Assembly: GCA_041287635.1 (NCBI GenBank)
Contig: JBGGNG010000152.1
Location: 1 to 64,000 of the forward strand
Source of the DNA: JAOUEA01 sp041287635
GTDB taxonomy: Bacteria; Actinomycetota; UBA4738; HRBIN12
Length of the DNA: 64,000 nt
Reading direction: 5' to 3'
Made by a program: the position numbers and the translations under genes. Below, piece by piece: positions 24,162-33,212 of this stretch (position 1 is its first letter; each line of letters begins with the position of its first letter). Below the pieces are notes generated by a model. The model was given only the letters and a program-made list of their open reading frames with translations, was not told the DNA's origin and made no database searches.

Positions 24162-25946
24162 ATGCAGGTAGCGACATCCACATCGACGCCCACCGTCGAC
24201 CGGGCGATCTTCCGCCGCGGCGTGCGATTGGTCGTGTCCTACGTGCGCATGCACCCCAAGCCGTTCGCGGCCGCGGTCGCCGGCGCCGTCCTGTTCGCGT
24301 TCGCCTCACTCTGGCTCACGGAGGCGCTCGCGCGTGCCACCGACGAGGTGCTCACCCCCGCCTTCGAGGGAGACCTCGACACCTCGAAGGTCTGGGTCGC
24401 CGTCGGCGGCTTGATGCTCGGCGGCATCGGGCGCGCCCTCGGCATCATGGTGCGCCGCTATTACTCCGGCGTGGCCGGCGAGCGCGTGATGGCGACGCTG
24501 CGCACCAGGGTCGCCGAGCGCTACCGCGCGCTCTCGCTCCGCTACCACCGCGAGACACCCACCGGCGAGCTGCTCGCCCACATGGAGGCCGACGTGAAGG
24601 CGGCGGTCGACGTCTTCTGGCCGGTGCCGTTCGCGATGGGGGTGATCGTGCTGACGGGGCTGGCCCTGATCGCGCTGCTGACCACCGACCCGGTGCTCGC
24701 GCTCGTCGGCCTGTTCGTGTTCCCGACGCTCGCGATCATGAACCAGATCTTCGCTCGTCGCATGGAGGAGCCGACCCGCCTGGCGCAGGAGCGCATCGGC
24801 GAGGTGAGCGCGGTCGCCCACGAATCGATCGACGGCGCCCTCGTCGTGAAGACGCTCGGCCGGGAGCGGGCCGAGACCCAGCGGCTGCTCGAGAAGGCCC
24901 GGGAGCTTCGTGACGAGCGTGTGCGCTCGGGATCGATCCGGGCGACGTTCGAAGCCGCGCTCGACGCCCTGCCGACCCTCGCGATCGCGCTGCTGCTCGC
25001 CGTCGGGTCATGGCGTGTGTCGACGGGCGACATCACGCTCGGAGATCTGATCGGGTTCGTAGCGCTCTTCCAGTTGCTGGCGTGGCCGATGCGTTTCATC
25101 GGCTGGATCCTCGCCGAGCTCCCGCGTGCCGTCGTCGGGTACGACCGCATCGAGGAGGTCTTCCAGGAGCCGGTGACGGTCACCCCCGTACGGGAAGGCT
25201 CGCCGCTGCCCGAGGGTCCGCTAGGGATGCACGTGCACGACCTGCGGCTCGAGTACGAGCAGCAGTCCCCGGTGCTCGAGGGGGTGACGTTCGAGGTCGC
25301 ACCCGGCGAGTCCGTCGCGATCGTCGGCCCGACCGGTGTCGGCAAGAGCACGCTCACCCAGCTGATGGTGCGGCTCGTCGACCCCGACCAGGGACACGTC
25401 GAGGTCGGCGGGGTGGACCTGCGCCACGTCGACGTGGCGCAGCTGCGCGGCGCGGTCGCGGTCGTGTTCCAGGAGAGCTTCCTGTTCGCGGAGAGCGTGC
25501 GGTCGAACATCGCGCTGGACTCGGGGGCGAGCGATACCGAGGTCGAGCACGCGGCCGTGATCGCGGCGTGCGACCGGTTCATCCGAGCACTTCCCGACGG
25601 GTACGACACGGTCGTCGGCGAGCGCGGCCTCACCCTGTCGGGCGGCGAGCGACAGCGCGTGGCGCTCGCGAGGGCGTTGGTGCGCACGCCCCGGCTGCTG
25701 ATCCTCGACGATGCGACGAGCGCGGTCGATCCCTCGATCGAAGCCGAGATCCTCGGGGCGCTCCGTCGTGAGTTGTCGACGACGCTGGTCGTGGTGGCCT
25801 ATCGCCTCTCCACGATCCGGCTCGCGGACCGCGTGATATTCCTGCGGAGCGGACGGGTCGAGGCGACCGGCTCCCACGACGAGCTGCTCGAGACGCAGCC
25901 CGGCTATGCGGCGATCATCCGGGCGTACGAACGAGGTGAACGATGA
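24162..25946 (+). CDS. ABC exporter half-transporter, degenerate-site subunit
   Basis: A 594-residue type IV exporter half: six TM helices (about residues 25-310) plus an NBD. Walker A is VGPTGVGKST and the signature LSGGERQRVAL is canonical. However, the Walker B is followed by Asp rather than Glu (LLILDDATSAVD) and the switch His is Tyr (VAYRLST). These changes mark the non-hydrolytic site of heterodimeric exporters. The gene overlaps by four bases the partner at 25943, which has complementary features. Substrate unknown. Confidence 0.9.
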   Translation: MQVATSTSTPTVDRAIFRRGVRLVVSYVRMHPKPFAAAVAGAVLFAFASLWLTEALARATDEVLTPAFEGDLDTSKVWVAVGGLMLGGIGRALGIMVRRYYSGVAGERVMATLRTRVAERYRALSLRYHRETPTGELLAHMEADVKAAVDVFWPVPFAMGVIVLTGLALIALLTTDPVLALVGLFVFPTLAIMNQIFARRMEEPTRLAQERIGEVSAVAHESIDGALVVKTLGRERAETQRLLEKARELRDERVRSGSIRATFEAALDALPTLAIALLLAVGSWRVSTGDITLGDLIGFVALFQLLAWPMRFIGWILAELPRAVVGYDRIEEVFQEPVTVTPVREGSPLPEGPLGMHVHDLRLEYEQQSPVLEGVTFEVAPGESVAIVGPTGVGKSTLTQLMVRLVDPDQGHVEVGGVDLRHVDVAQLRGAVAVVFQESFLFAESVRSNIALDSGASDTEVEHAAVIAACDRFIRALPDGYDTVVGERGLTLSGGERQRVALARALVRTPRLLILDDATSAVDPSIEAEILGALRRELSTTLVVVAYRLSTIRLADRVIFLRSGRVEATGSHDELLETQPGYAAIIRAYERGER

Positions 25947-27760
25947 CTGCCGAGCTGACCCGCCTACGAGGGTTGGACGACGATCTGCCGGTCCCCGAGG
26001 AGCTCAAGGGGTCGTTCGCGGTGCTCCGCCGCGGCGTGCGCGAGAGCCCCGAGCTGCGCAAGGGCCTCGGCTTCACGCTCGTCGTCTCCCTGGGTATCAC
26101 CGCGATCTCGCTCGTCACCCCGATCCTCGTGCAGCAGGTGTTCGATCACGGCTTCACGCCCGAGTTCAAACCGAGGTTCGTCTACGGCATCTGCGCGCTG
26201 GCGTTCCTGCTGGTGATCGTGGCGTTCCTGGCGGCGCGCACCGCCGGGCGCCGGCTCGTGCGCGCCTCCGAAGAGGCGTTGATGAACCTGCGCGTGCGCA
26301 CGTTCGCGCACATCCACCGACTCTCGATCGCGGAGCAGAGCGAGGAGAAGCGTGGCGTCTTCGTGGCCCGTGTGACCGCCGACGCCGACTCCCTGCAGCA
26401 GTTCACGGAGTGGGGCGGCATCGCGTGGCTGATCTCGTTCGTGCAGGCGTTCGCGGCGCTCGCCGTGATGCTCGTGTACTCCTGGCAGCTCTCGATCGTG
26501 GTGGTGCTGCTGATGGTGCCGCTCGTGGTGATCATGGGCTCGATGCAGGCTCGGCTGTCGGCGGCGTTCGATGCCGCACGCACGCGCGTCGGCGAGATGC
26601 TGAGCGAGGTGAGCGAGAGCGTGATGGGCGCGGCGGTCGTGCGCGCCTACGGCCTCGACGACACGATCCATGCGCGGGTCACGGGCGCGATCGGACGCCG
26701 CTACGACGCCGAGGTGAAGGCGCACCTGCGTGCGGCGACCTTGTGGCCGATGTCCAGCGTGTTCTACGCGCTCACGCTGGCGGTCGTGATCGCCGTGGGC
26801 GCCCTGTTCGGCCCGGAGTGGGGCCTGACCCTCGGCACCGCTACGGCGTTCCTGTTCCTGGGAGACGTCTTCCTCAGCGTGTTCGAGGACCTGCCGGAGA
26901 TCTACTCCGAGACCCAGACGGCGATCGCGGGCTGGCGGAAGATCCTCGCCGTGCTCGACCTGCCGATCGAGATCGAGGAGCCGGCCGACGGGGTGCGGCT
27001 GCCGACCCACGGGGCCCTGGACGTCGAGGTCAACGATCTGACGTTCGGCTACCGCGGCGGACCGCCGGTGCTGCAAGACATCGAGGTCGCGATCCCGGCC
27101 GGGGCCCACGTGGCGATCGTGGGCGAGACGGGAAGCGGCAAGACGACGTTCGCGAAGCTGCTGACCCGCCTCGCCGATCCTCGGATGGGCTCGATCGAGG
27201 TGGGCGGCGCCGACCTGCGCGAGATCGACCCGTCGTCGCGCCGTGTCGCGATCCGCATGGTGCCGCAGGACGGCTTCCTCTTCGACTGGTCGGTTCGGGA
27301 GAACGTCAAGGTCGGGCGCGAGGGTGCCACCGACCGCGAGGTCGACGCAGCCTTCGAGGAGCTGGGGCTCGGCGAGTGGGTGCGCGCGCTCCAGGACGGC
27401 TTGGACACGCGAGCCGGCGAGCGTGGCGAGCAGCTCTCGGTGGGTGAGCGACAACTGATCGCGCTCGTGCGGGCCCAGATCGCCGACCCGGGCCTGCTGA
27501 TCCTCGACGAGGCGACCAGCGCGGTCGATCCTGCGACCGAGGCGCGCATCACGGAGGCGCTCAGGCGGCTCTCTGCCGGGCGCACCACCGTGACGATCGC
27601 GCACCGGCTCTCCACCGCCGAGCACGCCGACCGCGTGTTCGTCTTCGACAGGGGCGAGATTGTCGAGCGGGGCACCCACGACGAGCTCGTCGCGATGGGA
27701 GGCGTCTACGCCGGGCTCTACGAGAGCTGGCTCGGCAACATCAGGGACGACCCGGCGTGA
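25943..27760 (+). CDS. ABC exporter half-transporter, catalytic-site subunit
   Basis: A 605-residue partner of the preceding half-transporter: TM domain (about residues 45-330) and NBD. Walker A is GETGSGKTT, Walker B LLILDEATSAVD has the catalytic Glu, and the switch His is present (IAHRLST). Its signature is altered to LSVGERQLIAL. Thus the canonical ATP site is built from this Walker B and the other subunit's LSGGE, as in TM287/288-type exporters. ATG overlaps the previous stop, and its stop overlaps the acylase start (GTGA). Confidence 0.9.
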   Translation: MTAELTRLRGLDDDLPVPEELKGSFAVLRRGVRESPELRKGLGFTLVVSLGITAISLVTPILVQQVFDHGFTPEFKPRFVYGICALAFLLVIVAFLAARTAGRRLVRASEEALMNLRVRTFAHIHRLSIAEQSEEKRGVFVARVTADADSLQQFTEWGGIAWLISFVQAFAALAVMLVYSWQLSIVVVLLMVPLVVIMGSMQARLSAAFDAARTRVGEMLSEVSESVMGAAVVRAYGLDDTIHARVTGAIGRRYDAEVKAHLRAATLWPMSSVFYALTLAVVIAVGALFGPEWGLTLGTATAFLFLGDVFLSVFEDLPEIYSETQTAIAGWRKILAVLDLPIEIEEPADGVRLPTHGALDVEVNDLTFGYRGGPPVLQDIEVAIPAGAHVAIVGETGSGKTTFAKLLTRLADPRMGSIEVGGADLREIDPSSRRVAIRMVPQDGFLFDWSVRENVKVGREGATDREVDAAFEELGLGEWVRALQDGLDTRAGERGEQLSVGERQLIALVRAQIADPGLLILDEATSAVDPATEARITEALRRLSAGRTTVTIAHRLSTAEHADRVFVFDRGEIVERGTHDELVAMGGVYAGLYESWLGNIRDDPA

Positions 27761-30069
27761 GCGGCACACCCGACCCGATGGCCGGCCTGCGCGCGATGGC
27801 GGCGGGGGCGCTGTTCCCGACCGGCGGCGAGGTCCGCGTCGAGGGCATCCTCGAACCGGTCACCGTGCGCCGCGACGCCTGGGGCGTGCCCTACATCGAG
27901 GCGGCATCGCTCGACGACCTCTGGTTCGCGCACGGGGTCGTGACCGCCGGCGAGCGGCTGTTCCAGCTCGAGCTCACCCTGCGCGCGGCCAACGGACGGC
28001 TCAGCGAGCTCTTCGGCGAGCGCACCCTCGATGAGGACCGGCTCGCCCGCACCGTGGGCTTCCACCGGGCCGGCGCTCGTATCGCGGCCACCTGGGACGA
28101 TCGATCGAAGGCCATGCACGCGCGGTTCCGAGCGGGCGTTCGGGCGTGGGTCGACGCGATGCCCGCCGCACCGCTCGAGTACACGCTGCTCGACACGACG
28201 CCGTGGGTCCCCGACGACGAGGCCGTGTGGGCGTCGGCGTTCGTGCTGCTCGCATGGGGACTCTCGGGCAACTGGGACACGGAGCTGCTCCGCTCGTGGA
28301 TCGGGGATGCGGGCGGCGACGACGCGGTCGCTCGACTCCTGCCACCCTTGCCGGCCGATCCCCTCGAGGTCGTCCCTGGCGCCCTCGCCGGCGCCTTGTT
28401 CGACGCGGCGCCACGCGCGAAGGGACAGGGCTCCAACGCCTGGGTGGTCGCGGGAAGCCGGACCTCGACCGGTGCGCCCCTGCTCGCGAACGATCCCCAT
28501 CTGCTCGCGATGCAGCCGGGCATCTGGATGGAATGCCACCTCTCGGCGCCCGGGTACCGGGCGCGAGGCGTGTCGTTGCCGTTCTCCCCCGGCGTGTTGC
28601 TCGGCTGCACCCCTCACCACGCCTGGGGGGTCACGAACGTCAGCGGCGACGTGCAGGATCTGTTCATCGAGCGTCTCAACCCCGAGCGCACGGCCGCGGA
28701 ACACGCCGGGGGGTGGGAACCCCTGACCGTGCGTCGGGAGGAGATCGTCGTGCGGGGAGAGGAGCACCCGGTCTCGCTCGAGGTTCGGGAGACGCGCCAC
28801 GGGCCGTTGCTCGACACGTTCGTCTCCGGGTCGCTGCGACCCGAGTACGTGGCGTTGCCCAACGAACCGAGCTATGCCCTCTCGTGGGTCGGCCTCGAGC
28901 ACGGCATCGGGCCCTCGCTCGTGCTCGACGTCGCCCAGGCCGCATCGTTCGAGGCCTTCCGTGCCGCGGCGCTCGAGGGGCTCGCCTGCCCGGGCCAGAA
29001 CGTCGTGTACGCCGACGTGGACGGCACGATCGGCTACGCGTGCACCGGCCGCTACCCGGTGCGCTCGAAGGGCGACGGCACCGTGCCCGCACCCGGCTGG
29101 ACGGGGGCGAACGGGTGGAACGGCCAGGTGCCGCCCGAGGAGCTTCCCTGGGGTGCTGATCCTGCGCGGGGGTACCTCGTGACCGCGAACCATCGAATGC
29201 ACGACGAGGACTACCCGCACCTGATCGGTCACGACTTCCATCCATCGCTCCGGGCTCGTCGCATCGCAGAGGTCTTGGCCGCCCGCGACGACCACGACGT
29301 CGCCGCGATGGCCCGGCTGCAGACAGACGTCGTCTCGCTCGCCGCGATCGAGAACGTCGGCCTGCTGCTCGAGCGGCTCGGAGCCGGGGACGACGGCGAG
29401 CGAACGTCGGTGGTCGGTCTGTTGGCATCGTGGGACGGTTCACTGACCGCGAGGTCGGGTGCCGCCGCGATCTACCAGGTCTGGTGCTCGCATATCGCGC
29501 GCCTGGCGCTCTCACCGACGCTCGGCGGCGAGCTCTTCAGCCGTTACCACGCGTGGCGTGAGCCGTTCCAGTGCGGTGCGCTCCCCCGCATGCTCCGCGC
29601 CGGCGAGCTCGACGCGGAGCTGCTCGCCGAGGCGCTCGACGCCGCCGTCGCCGAGCTCCGGGCGGTGCTCGGCGAGGACCGAGCCGGTTGGCGCTGGGGC
29701 GATCTGCACCGGGTCGCTCTCGCGCATCCGCTGGCCGCGATCCCGGGGTTCGAGACGTTGTTCGTGGCGCTCGAGGCCGGTGTAGGCGGCGACGACCAGA
29801 CCGTGCTGCAGACGGGTGTGGACGCCCGCGACGGGTATCCGGCGGCGGTGATCCCGTCGTGGCGAGCCGTCTACGACCTGGCCGATCTCGACAACAGCGT
29901 CGGGGTGCTGCCCGCCGGCAACAGCGGGAATCCCGCGAGCCCGCACTGGAACGACCAGGCGCCGCTGTGGCTCGCCGGCCAGACGCACCCGCTGCCCTTC
30001 TCCGAGACCGCGGTCGAGTCGGCGACGGTCGCCCTCGCTCGCCTCGTGCCGGGTACCATCTCTGGCTGA
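27757..30069 (+). CDS. Penicillin acylase (amidase) family Ntn hydrolase
   Basis: A 770-residue S45-family protein normally cleaved into two chains. RRDAWGVPYIEA (about residue 39) opens the alpha chain; KGQGSNAWVVAG (about 226) contains the Gly-Ser cleavage site and nucleophile Ser; NDPHLL and TNVSGDVQDLF follow. Family enzymes hydrolyse penicillins, acyl-homoserine lactones or other amides. No signal peptide is visible, so it may be cytoplasmic. The GTG start overlaps the ABC exporter stop, suggesting joint function, for example processing and export of an acylated compound. Confidence 0.88.
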   Translation: MSGTPDPMAGLRAMAAGALFPTGGEVRVEGILEPVTVRRDAWGVPYIEAASLDDLWFAHGVVTAGERLFQLELTLRAANGRLSELFGERTLDEDRLARTVGFHRAGARIAATWDDRSKAMHARFRAGVRAWVDAMPAAPLEYTLLDTTPWVPDDEAVWASAFVLLAWGLSGNWDTELLRSWIGDAGGDDAVARLLPPLPADPLEVVPGALAGALFDAAPRAKGQGSNAWVVAGSRTSTGAPLLANDPHLLAMQPGIWMECHLSAPGYRARGVSLPFSPGVLLGCTPHHAWGVTNVSGDVQDLFIERLNPERTAAEHAGGWEPLTVRREEIVVRGEEHPVSLEVRETRHGPLLDTFVSGSLRPEYVALPNEPSYALSWVGLEHGIGPSLVLDVAQAASFEAFRAAALEGLACPGQNVVYADVDGTIGYACTGRYPVRSKGDGTVPAPGWTGANGWNGQVPPEELPWGADPARGYLVTANHRMHDEDYPHLIGHDFHPSLRARRIAEVLAARDDHDVAAMARLQTDVVSLAAIENVGLLLERLGAGDDGERTSVVGLLASWDGSLTARSGAAAIYQVWCSHIARLALSPTLGGELFSRYHAWREPFQCGALPRMLRAGELDAELLAEALDAAVAELRAVLGEDRAGWRWGDLHRVALAHPLAAIPGFETLFVALEAGVGGDDQTVLQTGVDARDGYPAAVIPSWRAVYDLADLDNSVGVLPAGNSGNPASPHWNDQAPLWLAGQTHPLPFSETAVESATVALARLVPGTISG

Positions 30070-30070
30070 G

Positions 30071-30331
30071 ATGCCGGTTTCCAGGGGACGCCAGAAGAAG
30101 AAGACCCCGCGCTACCGCGCCGCGCCGCAGCAGCCGAAGAAGCGCCACCGGTCGAGCCCGCGCTGGTACGGCCCGCTGCTGATCACGCTCATGGCGCTGG
30201 GGGTCATCGTGATCGTCGCGAACTACATGGGGCTGATCCCCGGCACCGACGGCACCGCCTCGTCGGTCTGGCTCTGGATCGGGCTCGGCATCCTCGGCGC
30301 CGGCTTCGTCGGCACCAGCTTCTGGTACTGA
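30071..30331 (+). CDS. crgA: Cell division protein CrgA
   Basis: An 86-residue protein with the CrgA layout: a basic tail (RGRQKKKTPRYRAAP), then SPRWYGPLLITLMALGVIVI (first helix) and a C-terminal helix ending FVGTSFWY. CrgA is an actinobacterial divisome protein that binds FtsZ, FtsQ and PbpA and coordinates septation. It lies one base after the acylase stop. Its presence in the dnaA-gyrA neighbourhood is conserved in actinobacteria. Confidence 0.93.
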   Translation: MPVSRGRQKKKTPRYRAAPQQPKKRHRSSPRWYGPLLITLMALGVIVIVANYMGLIPGTDGTASSVWLWIGLGILGAGFVGTSFWY

Positions 30332-30520
30332 GGCCGCCGGTCGAATCACACGCGTGTGATCCCTCCACATGTTTCCCACCGCTGTGGACGAACACCCTGC
30401 GGATCCACCCACCGTTCGCTCCGTCGTCACGTCGTGTGGAGAACCCGGTGAAGGACCGGTGGAGAACCCCTCGAGAACGTGAGGCTCGCGGTGGAACGTC
30501 GGTGGAAAACCTGCCGCCGT
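30332..30520. promoter_or_regulatory. Noncoding region with DnaA-box-like cluster
   Basis: This 189-base gap contains a run of 9-mers related to TGTGGAnAA: 30372-30380 (complement GGTGGGAAA), 30383-30391 TGTGGACGA, 30435-30443 TGTGGAGAA, 30458-30466 GGTGGAGAA, 30490-30498 GGTGGAACG and 30501-30509 GGTGGAAAA. The similar sequences TGTGGAAAC, TGTGGGAAA and TGTGGGGAA occur at the putative oriC. All are one or more bases off the actinobacterial box, so binding is only a hypothesis. The crgA and 30521 genes converge on this gap. Confidence 0.4.
30345..30360. promoter_or_regulatory. 16-bp perfect palindrome after crgA
   Basis: ATCACACGCGTGTGAT is a perfect palindrome located 14 bases after the crgA stop. 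It has no loop, so it looks more like an operator for a dimeric protein than a terminator. No known regulator consensus is recognised. Confidence 0.4.
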
Positions 30521-30784
30521 TCAGATGCCCGCAGGCCGTCGCTCGACCTGCATCTTCTCCCCGCAGTGGCGGGGAACCTGCATCTCGCCGAGCCGCGACA
30601 CCTTGAGCTCGGTGCCGCACTCCCCGCACACGAAGTACACCTCGAGCGCTTCGACATCCTCGGCCTCGGCGGGCGCGGGCACTTCGTCGGGATCGGGCGA
30701 GAACACGCGCAACGACGCGATGCCGATGCGCCAGATCAGCGCACCGACCAGGATCGCGGTCACCACGAGCAACCAGTCGGGCAT
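30521..30784 (-). CDS. Single-TM protein with C-terminal zinc ribbon
   Basis: An 87-residue protein. A membrane helix (residues about 4-20) is followed by an acidic linker and a zinc-ribbon-like tail with FVCGECGTELKV (Cys-x2-Cys, about residue 53) and PRHCGEKMQV (single Cys). Function unknown. TAGCGT lies six bases before the ATG, indicating a leaderless transcript. It converges with crgA. Confidence 0.75.
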   Translation of the reverse strand: MPDWLLVVTAILVGALIWRIGIASLRVFSPDPDEVPAPAEAEDVEALEVYFVCGECGTELKVSRLGEMQVPRHCGEKMQVERRPAGI

Positions 30785-30830
30785 CCACCCACGCTAGCAG
30801 CCGGGTCGTCCGAACCAGCCGCGCTCGGAG

Positions 30831-32210
30831 CTAGATCACGCCCTGGGCGAGCATCGCGTCGGCGACCCGGCGGAACCCGGCGATGTTCGCCCCGTGCACG
30901 TAGTTCCCGGGCTCCCCGTACTCGTCGGCGGTGTCGCGACACTGCTCGTGGATGCGCCGCATGATCTCGCGCAACCGCTGGTCGACGCCTTCGCGGGTCC
31001 AGGACAGACGCATCGCGTTCTGCGACATCTCGAGGCCGCTGACCGCGACCCCGCCCGCGTTCGCCGCCTTCCCGGGCCCGTAGAGCACCCCCGCCGTCAC
31101 GAACTGGTCGATGCCCTCGGGCTCGGTGGGCATGTTCGCTCCCTCGCTCACCAGGAACACACCGTTCGAGATCAGGTTCGCCGCATCCTTGCCGTTGATC
31201 TCGTTCTGGGTCGCGCTGGGGAACGCGCAGTCGGCAGGAACCTCCCAGAGCGCGTTGTGGTCGTCCGACGGATCGGCGGGCGTGAACGTCGCGGTCGGGA
31301 ACCGCTCCGCGTAGGCCATGATGCGGCCGCGGCGTTCGTTCTTGAGGTCCATCACCCACGCGAGCTTCTCTTCGTCGATGCCGTCGGGGTCGTGGACGAA
31401 GCCGCCCGAGTCCGACAGCGTCACGGGCCTGGCCCCGAGGTGGATCAGCTTCTCCACCGTGTACTGGGCGACGTTGCCCGAGCCGCTCACGAGGCAGTTC
31501 TTGCCCTCGAGCGAATCGTCACGGGTCCCGAGCATCTCCTGGGCGAAGTAGACGGCGCCGTAGCCCGTCGCCTCCGGTCTGATCAGGGAGCCACCGGTCT
31601 CGAGCCCCTTGCCGGTGATCGCACCCGTGAACTCGTTCGTGATGCGCTTGTACTGACCGAACAGGTAGCCGATCTCTCGTCCTCCGACTCCGATGTCGCC
31701 GGCCGGCACGTCGGTGTTCGGCCCGATGTGGCGATGGAGCCCGGTCATGAACGCCTGGCAGAACCGCATCACTTCCTGCTCGCTCTTGCCCTTGGGATCG
31801 AAGTCGGCGCCACCCTTGCCCGCGCCCAGGGGCAGCGTCGTGAGCGCGTTCTTGAAGACCTGCTCGAAGGCGAGGAACTTCAACATGCCCAGATACACGG
31901 TCGGATGGAATCGAAGGCCACCCTTGTACGGACCGATCGCGCTCGACATCTCCACCCGGTAGCCGCGGTTCACCTGCACCTGGCCGCGGTCGTCGACCCA
32001 CGAGACGCGGAACGTGATCACGCGCTCGGGCTCCACGAATCGCTCCAGCACCCTTGCGTCGCGGTAGACGGGGAAGCGATCGACGCAGAGCTCGATCGAG
32101 CCGGCCGCCTCTCGCACTGCCTGCAGGAACTCCGGTTCGTTCGCGTTCCTGGCCGTGACATCGGCCATCAGACGCCGGACGTACTCACCCACCGATTCTC
32201 GCGCCCCCAC
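30831..32210 (-). CDS. gdhA: NADP-type glutamate dehydrogenase
   Basis: A 459-residue hexameric-type GDH, usual length about 450. It aminates 2-oxoglutarate to glutamate. GPYKGGLRFHP and PLGAGKGGADFDPKGKSEQE contain the substrate and catalytic lysines; PAGDIGVGGREIGYLFGQYK and the Rossmann SGSGNVAQY follow. These are features of the small GdhA subfamily, usually NADP(H)-dependent. GTG 32210 gives the listed length; GTG 32192 or ATG 32165 are weaker alternatives. Confidence 0.95.
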   Translation of the reverse strand: MGARESVGEYVRRLMADVTARNANEPEFLQAVREAAGSIELCVDRFPVYRDARVLERFVEPERVITFRVSWVDDRGQVQVNRGYRVEMSSAIGPYKGGLRFHPTVYLGMLKFLAFEQVFKNALTTLPLGAGKGGADFDPKGKSEQEVMRFCQAFMTGLHRHIGPNTDVPAGDIGVGGREIGYLFGQYKRITNEFTGAITGKGLETGGSLIRPEATGYGAVYFAQEMLGTRDDSLEGKNCLVSGSGNVAQYTVEKLIHLGARPVTLSDSGGFVHDPDGIDEEKLAWVMDLKNERRGRIMAYAERFPTATFTPADPSDDHNALWEVPADCAFPSATQNEINGKDAANLISNGVFLVSEGANMPTEPEGIDQFVTAGVLYGPGKAANAGGVAVSGLEMSQNAMRLSWTREGVDQRLREIMRRIHEQCRDTADEYGEPGNYVHGANIAGFRRVADAMLAQGVI

Positions 32211-32304
32211 CGGTTCGTGCGTTGCCGAACCGACCCGTCATCCTGCCACGACGACCGCCCGGGGCGATACCCCTCTCCGCACCCGGTCATTGCCGTGCAA
32301 TCCA

Positions 32305-33204
32305 TCACGACGCAGCGAAGGCGCGACGGAGCGCCTCGCGGAACGGCATCGGCTGGATCGCCGGGAAGCGTCTCGTCGCCTCGTCATCCTGCACGACCAT
32401 GGGGGTTGTCATCCCCTCGATGAGCGGCCTGGCGAGCGCCGCCGGAACCGAGGTGGTCAGGCCACACCAATACGAGGAGAGGCGGGGGGTGAGCAGCGGC
32501 ACACCGACGATCAGAGGATGTCGACCTCGTTCGGCCGCCACCGTCTCGATCATGTGCCGGTAGGTCGTGACGTCGGGCCCACCGATCCCGACGATCGTCC
32601 GGTGCTCCCCCAGCGGGGTCTCGAGCCCGGCCACGAGGTAGGCGAGCACGTCGTCGATCGCGATCGGCTGCGAGGGCGTATCGACCCAGCGCGGCACGAC
32701 CATCGCGGGCAGCCGGTTCACGAGATCGGTGAGCATCGTGAACGACGCGCTGTCCGCACTCACGACCATCGCCGCTCGGAACTCCAGCAGCGGCGGCCCC
32801 GACTCCGCGAGGATGCGGCCCGTCTCGTGCCGGCTCGCGAGATGCTCGGAGAGATCTGCATCGTCCGCGCCGAGGCCGCCCAGGTAGATCACGCGCTCGA
32901 CCCCGGCCGCTCGCGCAGCCTCGCCGAAGAACCTCGCGCCCTCGGCGTCGCGCTCACGGAAGTCCCCGGCCGCCGCCGGTTCCATCGAGTGCACCAGGTA
33001 GTACGCGGCCCTCACGCCCTCGAGCGCGGGGCCGAGTGTCGCCGGACGCAGCACGTCGAGCTCGACCGCCGCCAGGCCGGGCCATCGCTCGTGCAGGGAC
33101 GGTGGTCGACGAGACGCGACCCGGGGTTCCCGCCCCTCGGCCACGAGCCGATCGACGAGCCGCCCCCCGATCGCGCCGCTCGCGCCGGTGACCAGGATCG
33201 TCAT
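32305..33204 (-). CDS. NAD(P)H-binding atypical SDR
   Basis: A 299-residue Rossmann protein opening MTILVTGASGAIGGRLVDRL, the NAD(P)-binding glycine motif TGASGAIG. VIYLGGLGADDADLSEHLASRHETGRIL is typical of atypical SDRs close to NDUFA9/YbjT-like reductases that lack a standard YxxxK triad. The substrate is unknown. TAGCGT lies five bases before ATG 33204 and overlaps the stop codon of the S9 peptidase gene upstream. Confidence 0.82.
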   Translation of the reverse strand: MTILVTGASGAIGGRLVDRLVAEGREPRVASRRPPSLHERWPGLAAVELDVLRPATLGPALEGVRAAYYLVHSMEPAAAGDFRERDAEGARFFGEAARAAGVERVIYLGGLGADDADLSEHLASRHETGRILAESGPPLLEFRAAMVVSADSASFTMLTDLVNRLPAMVVPRWVDTPSQPIAIDDVLAYLVAGLETPLGEHRTIVGIGGPDVTTYRHMIETVAAERGRHPLIVGVPLLTPRLSSYWCGLTTSVPAALARPLIEGMTTPMVVQDDEATRRFPAIQPMPFREALRRAFAAS

Positions 33205-33212
33205 GGTCGACG

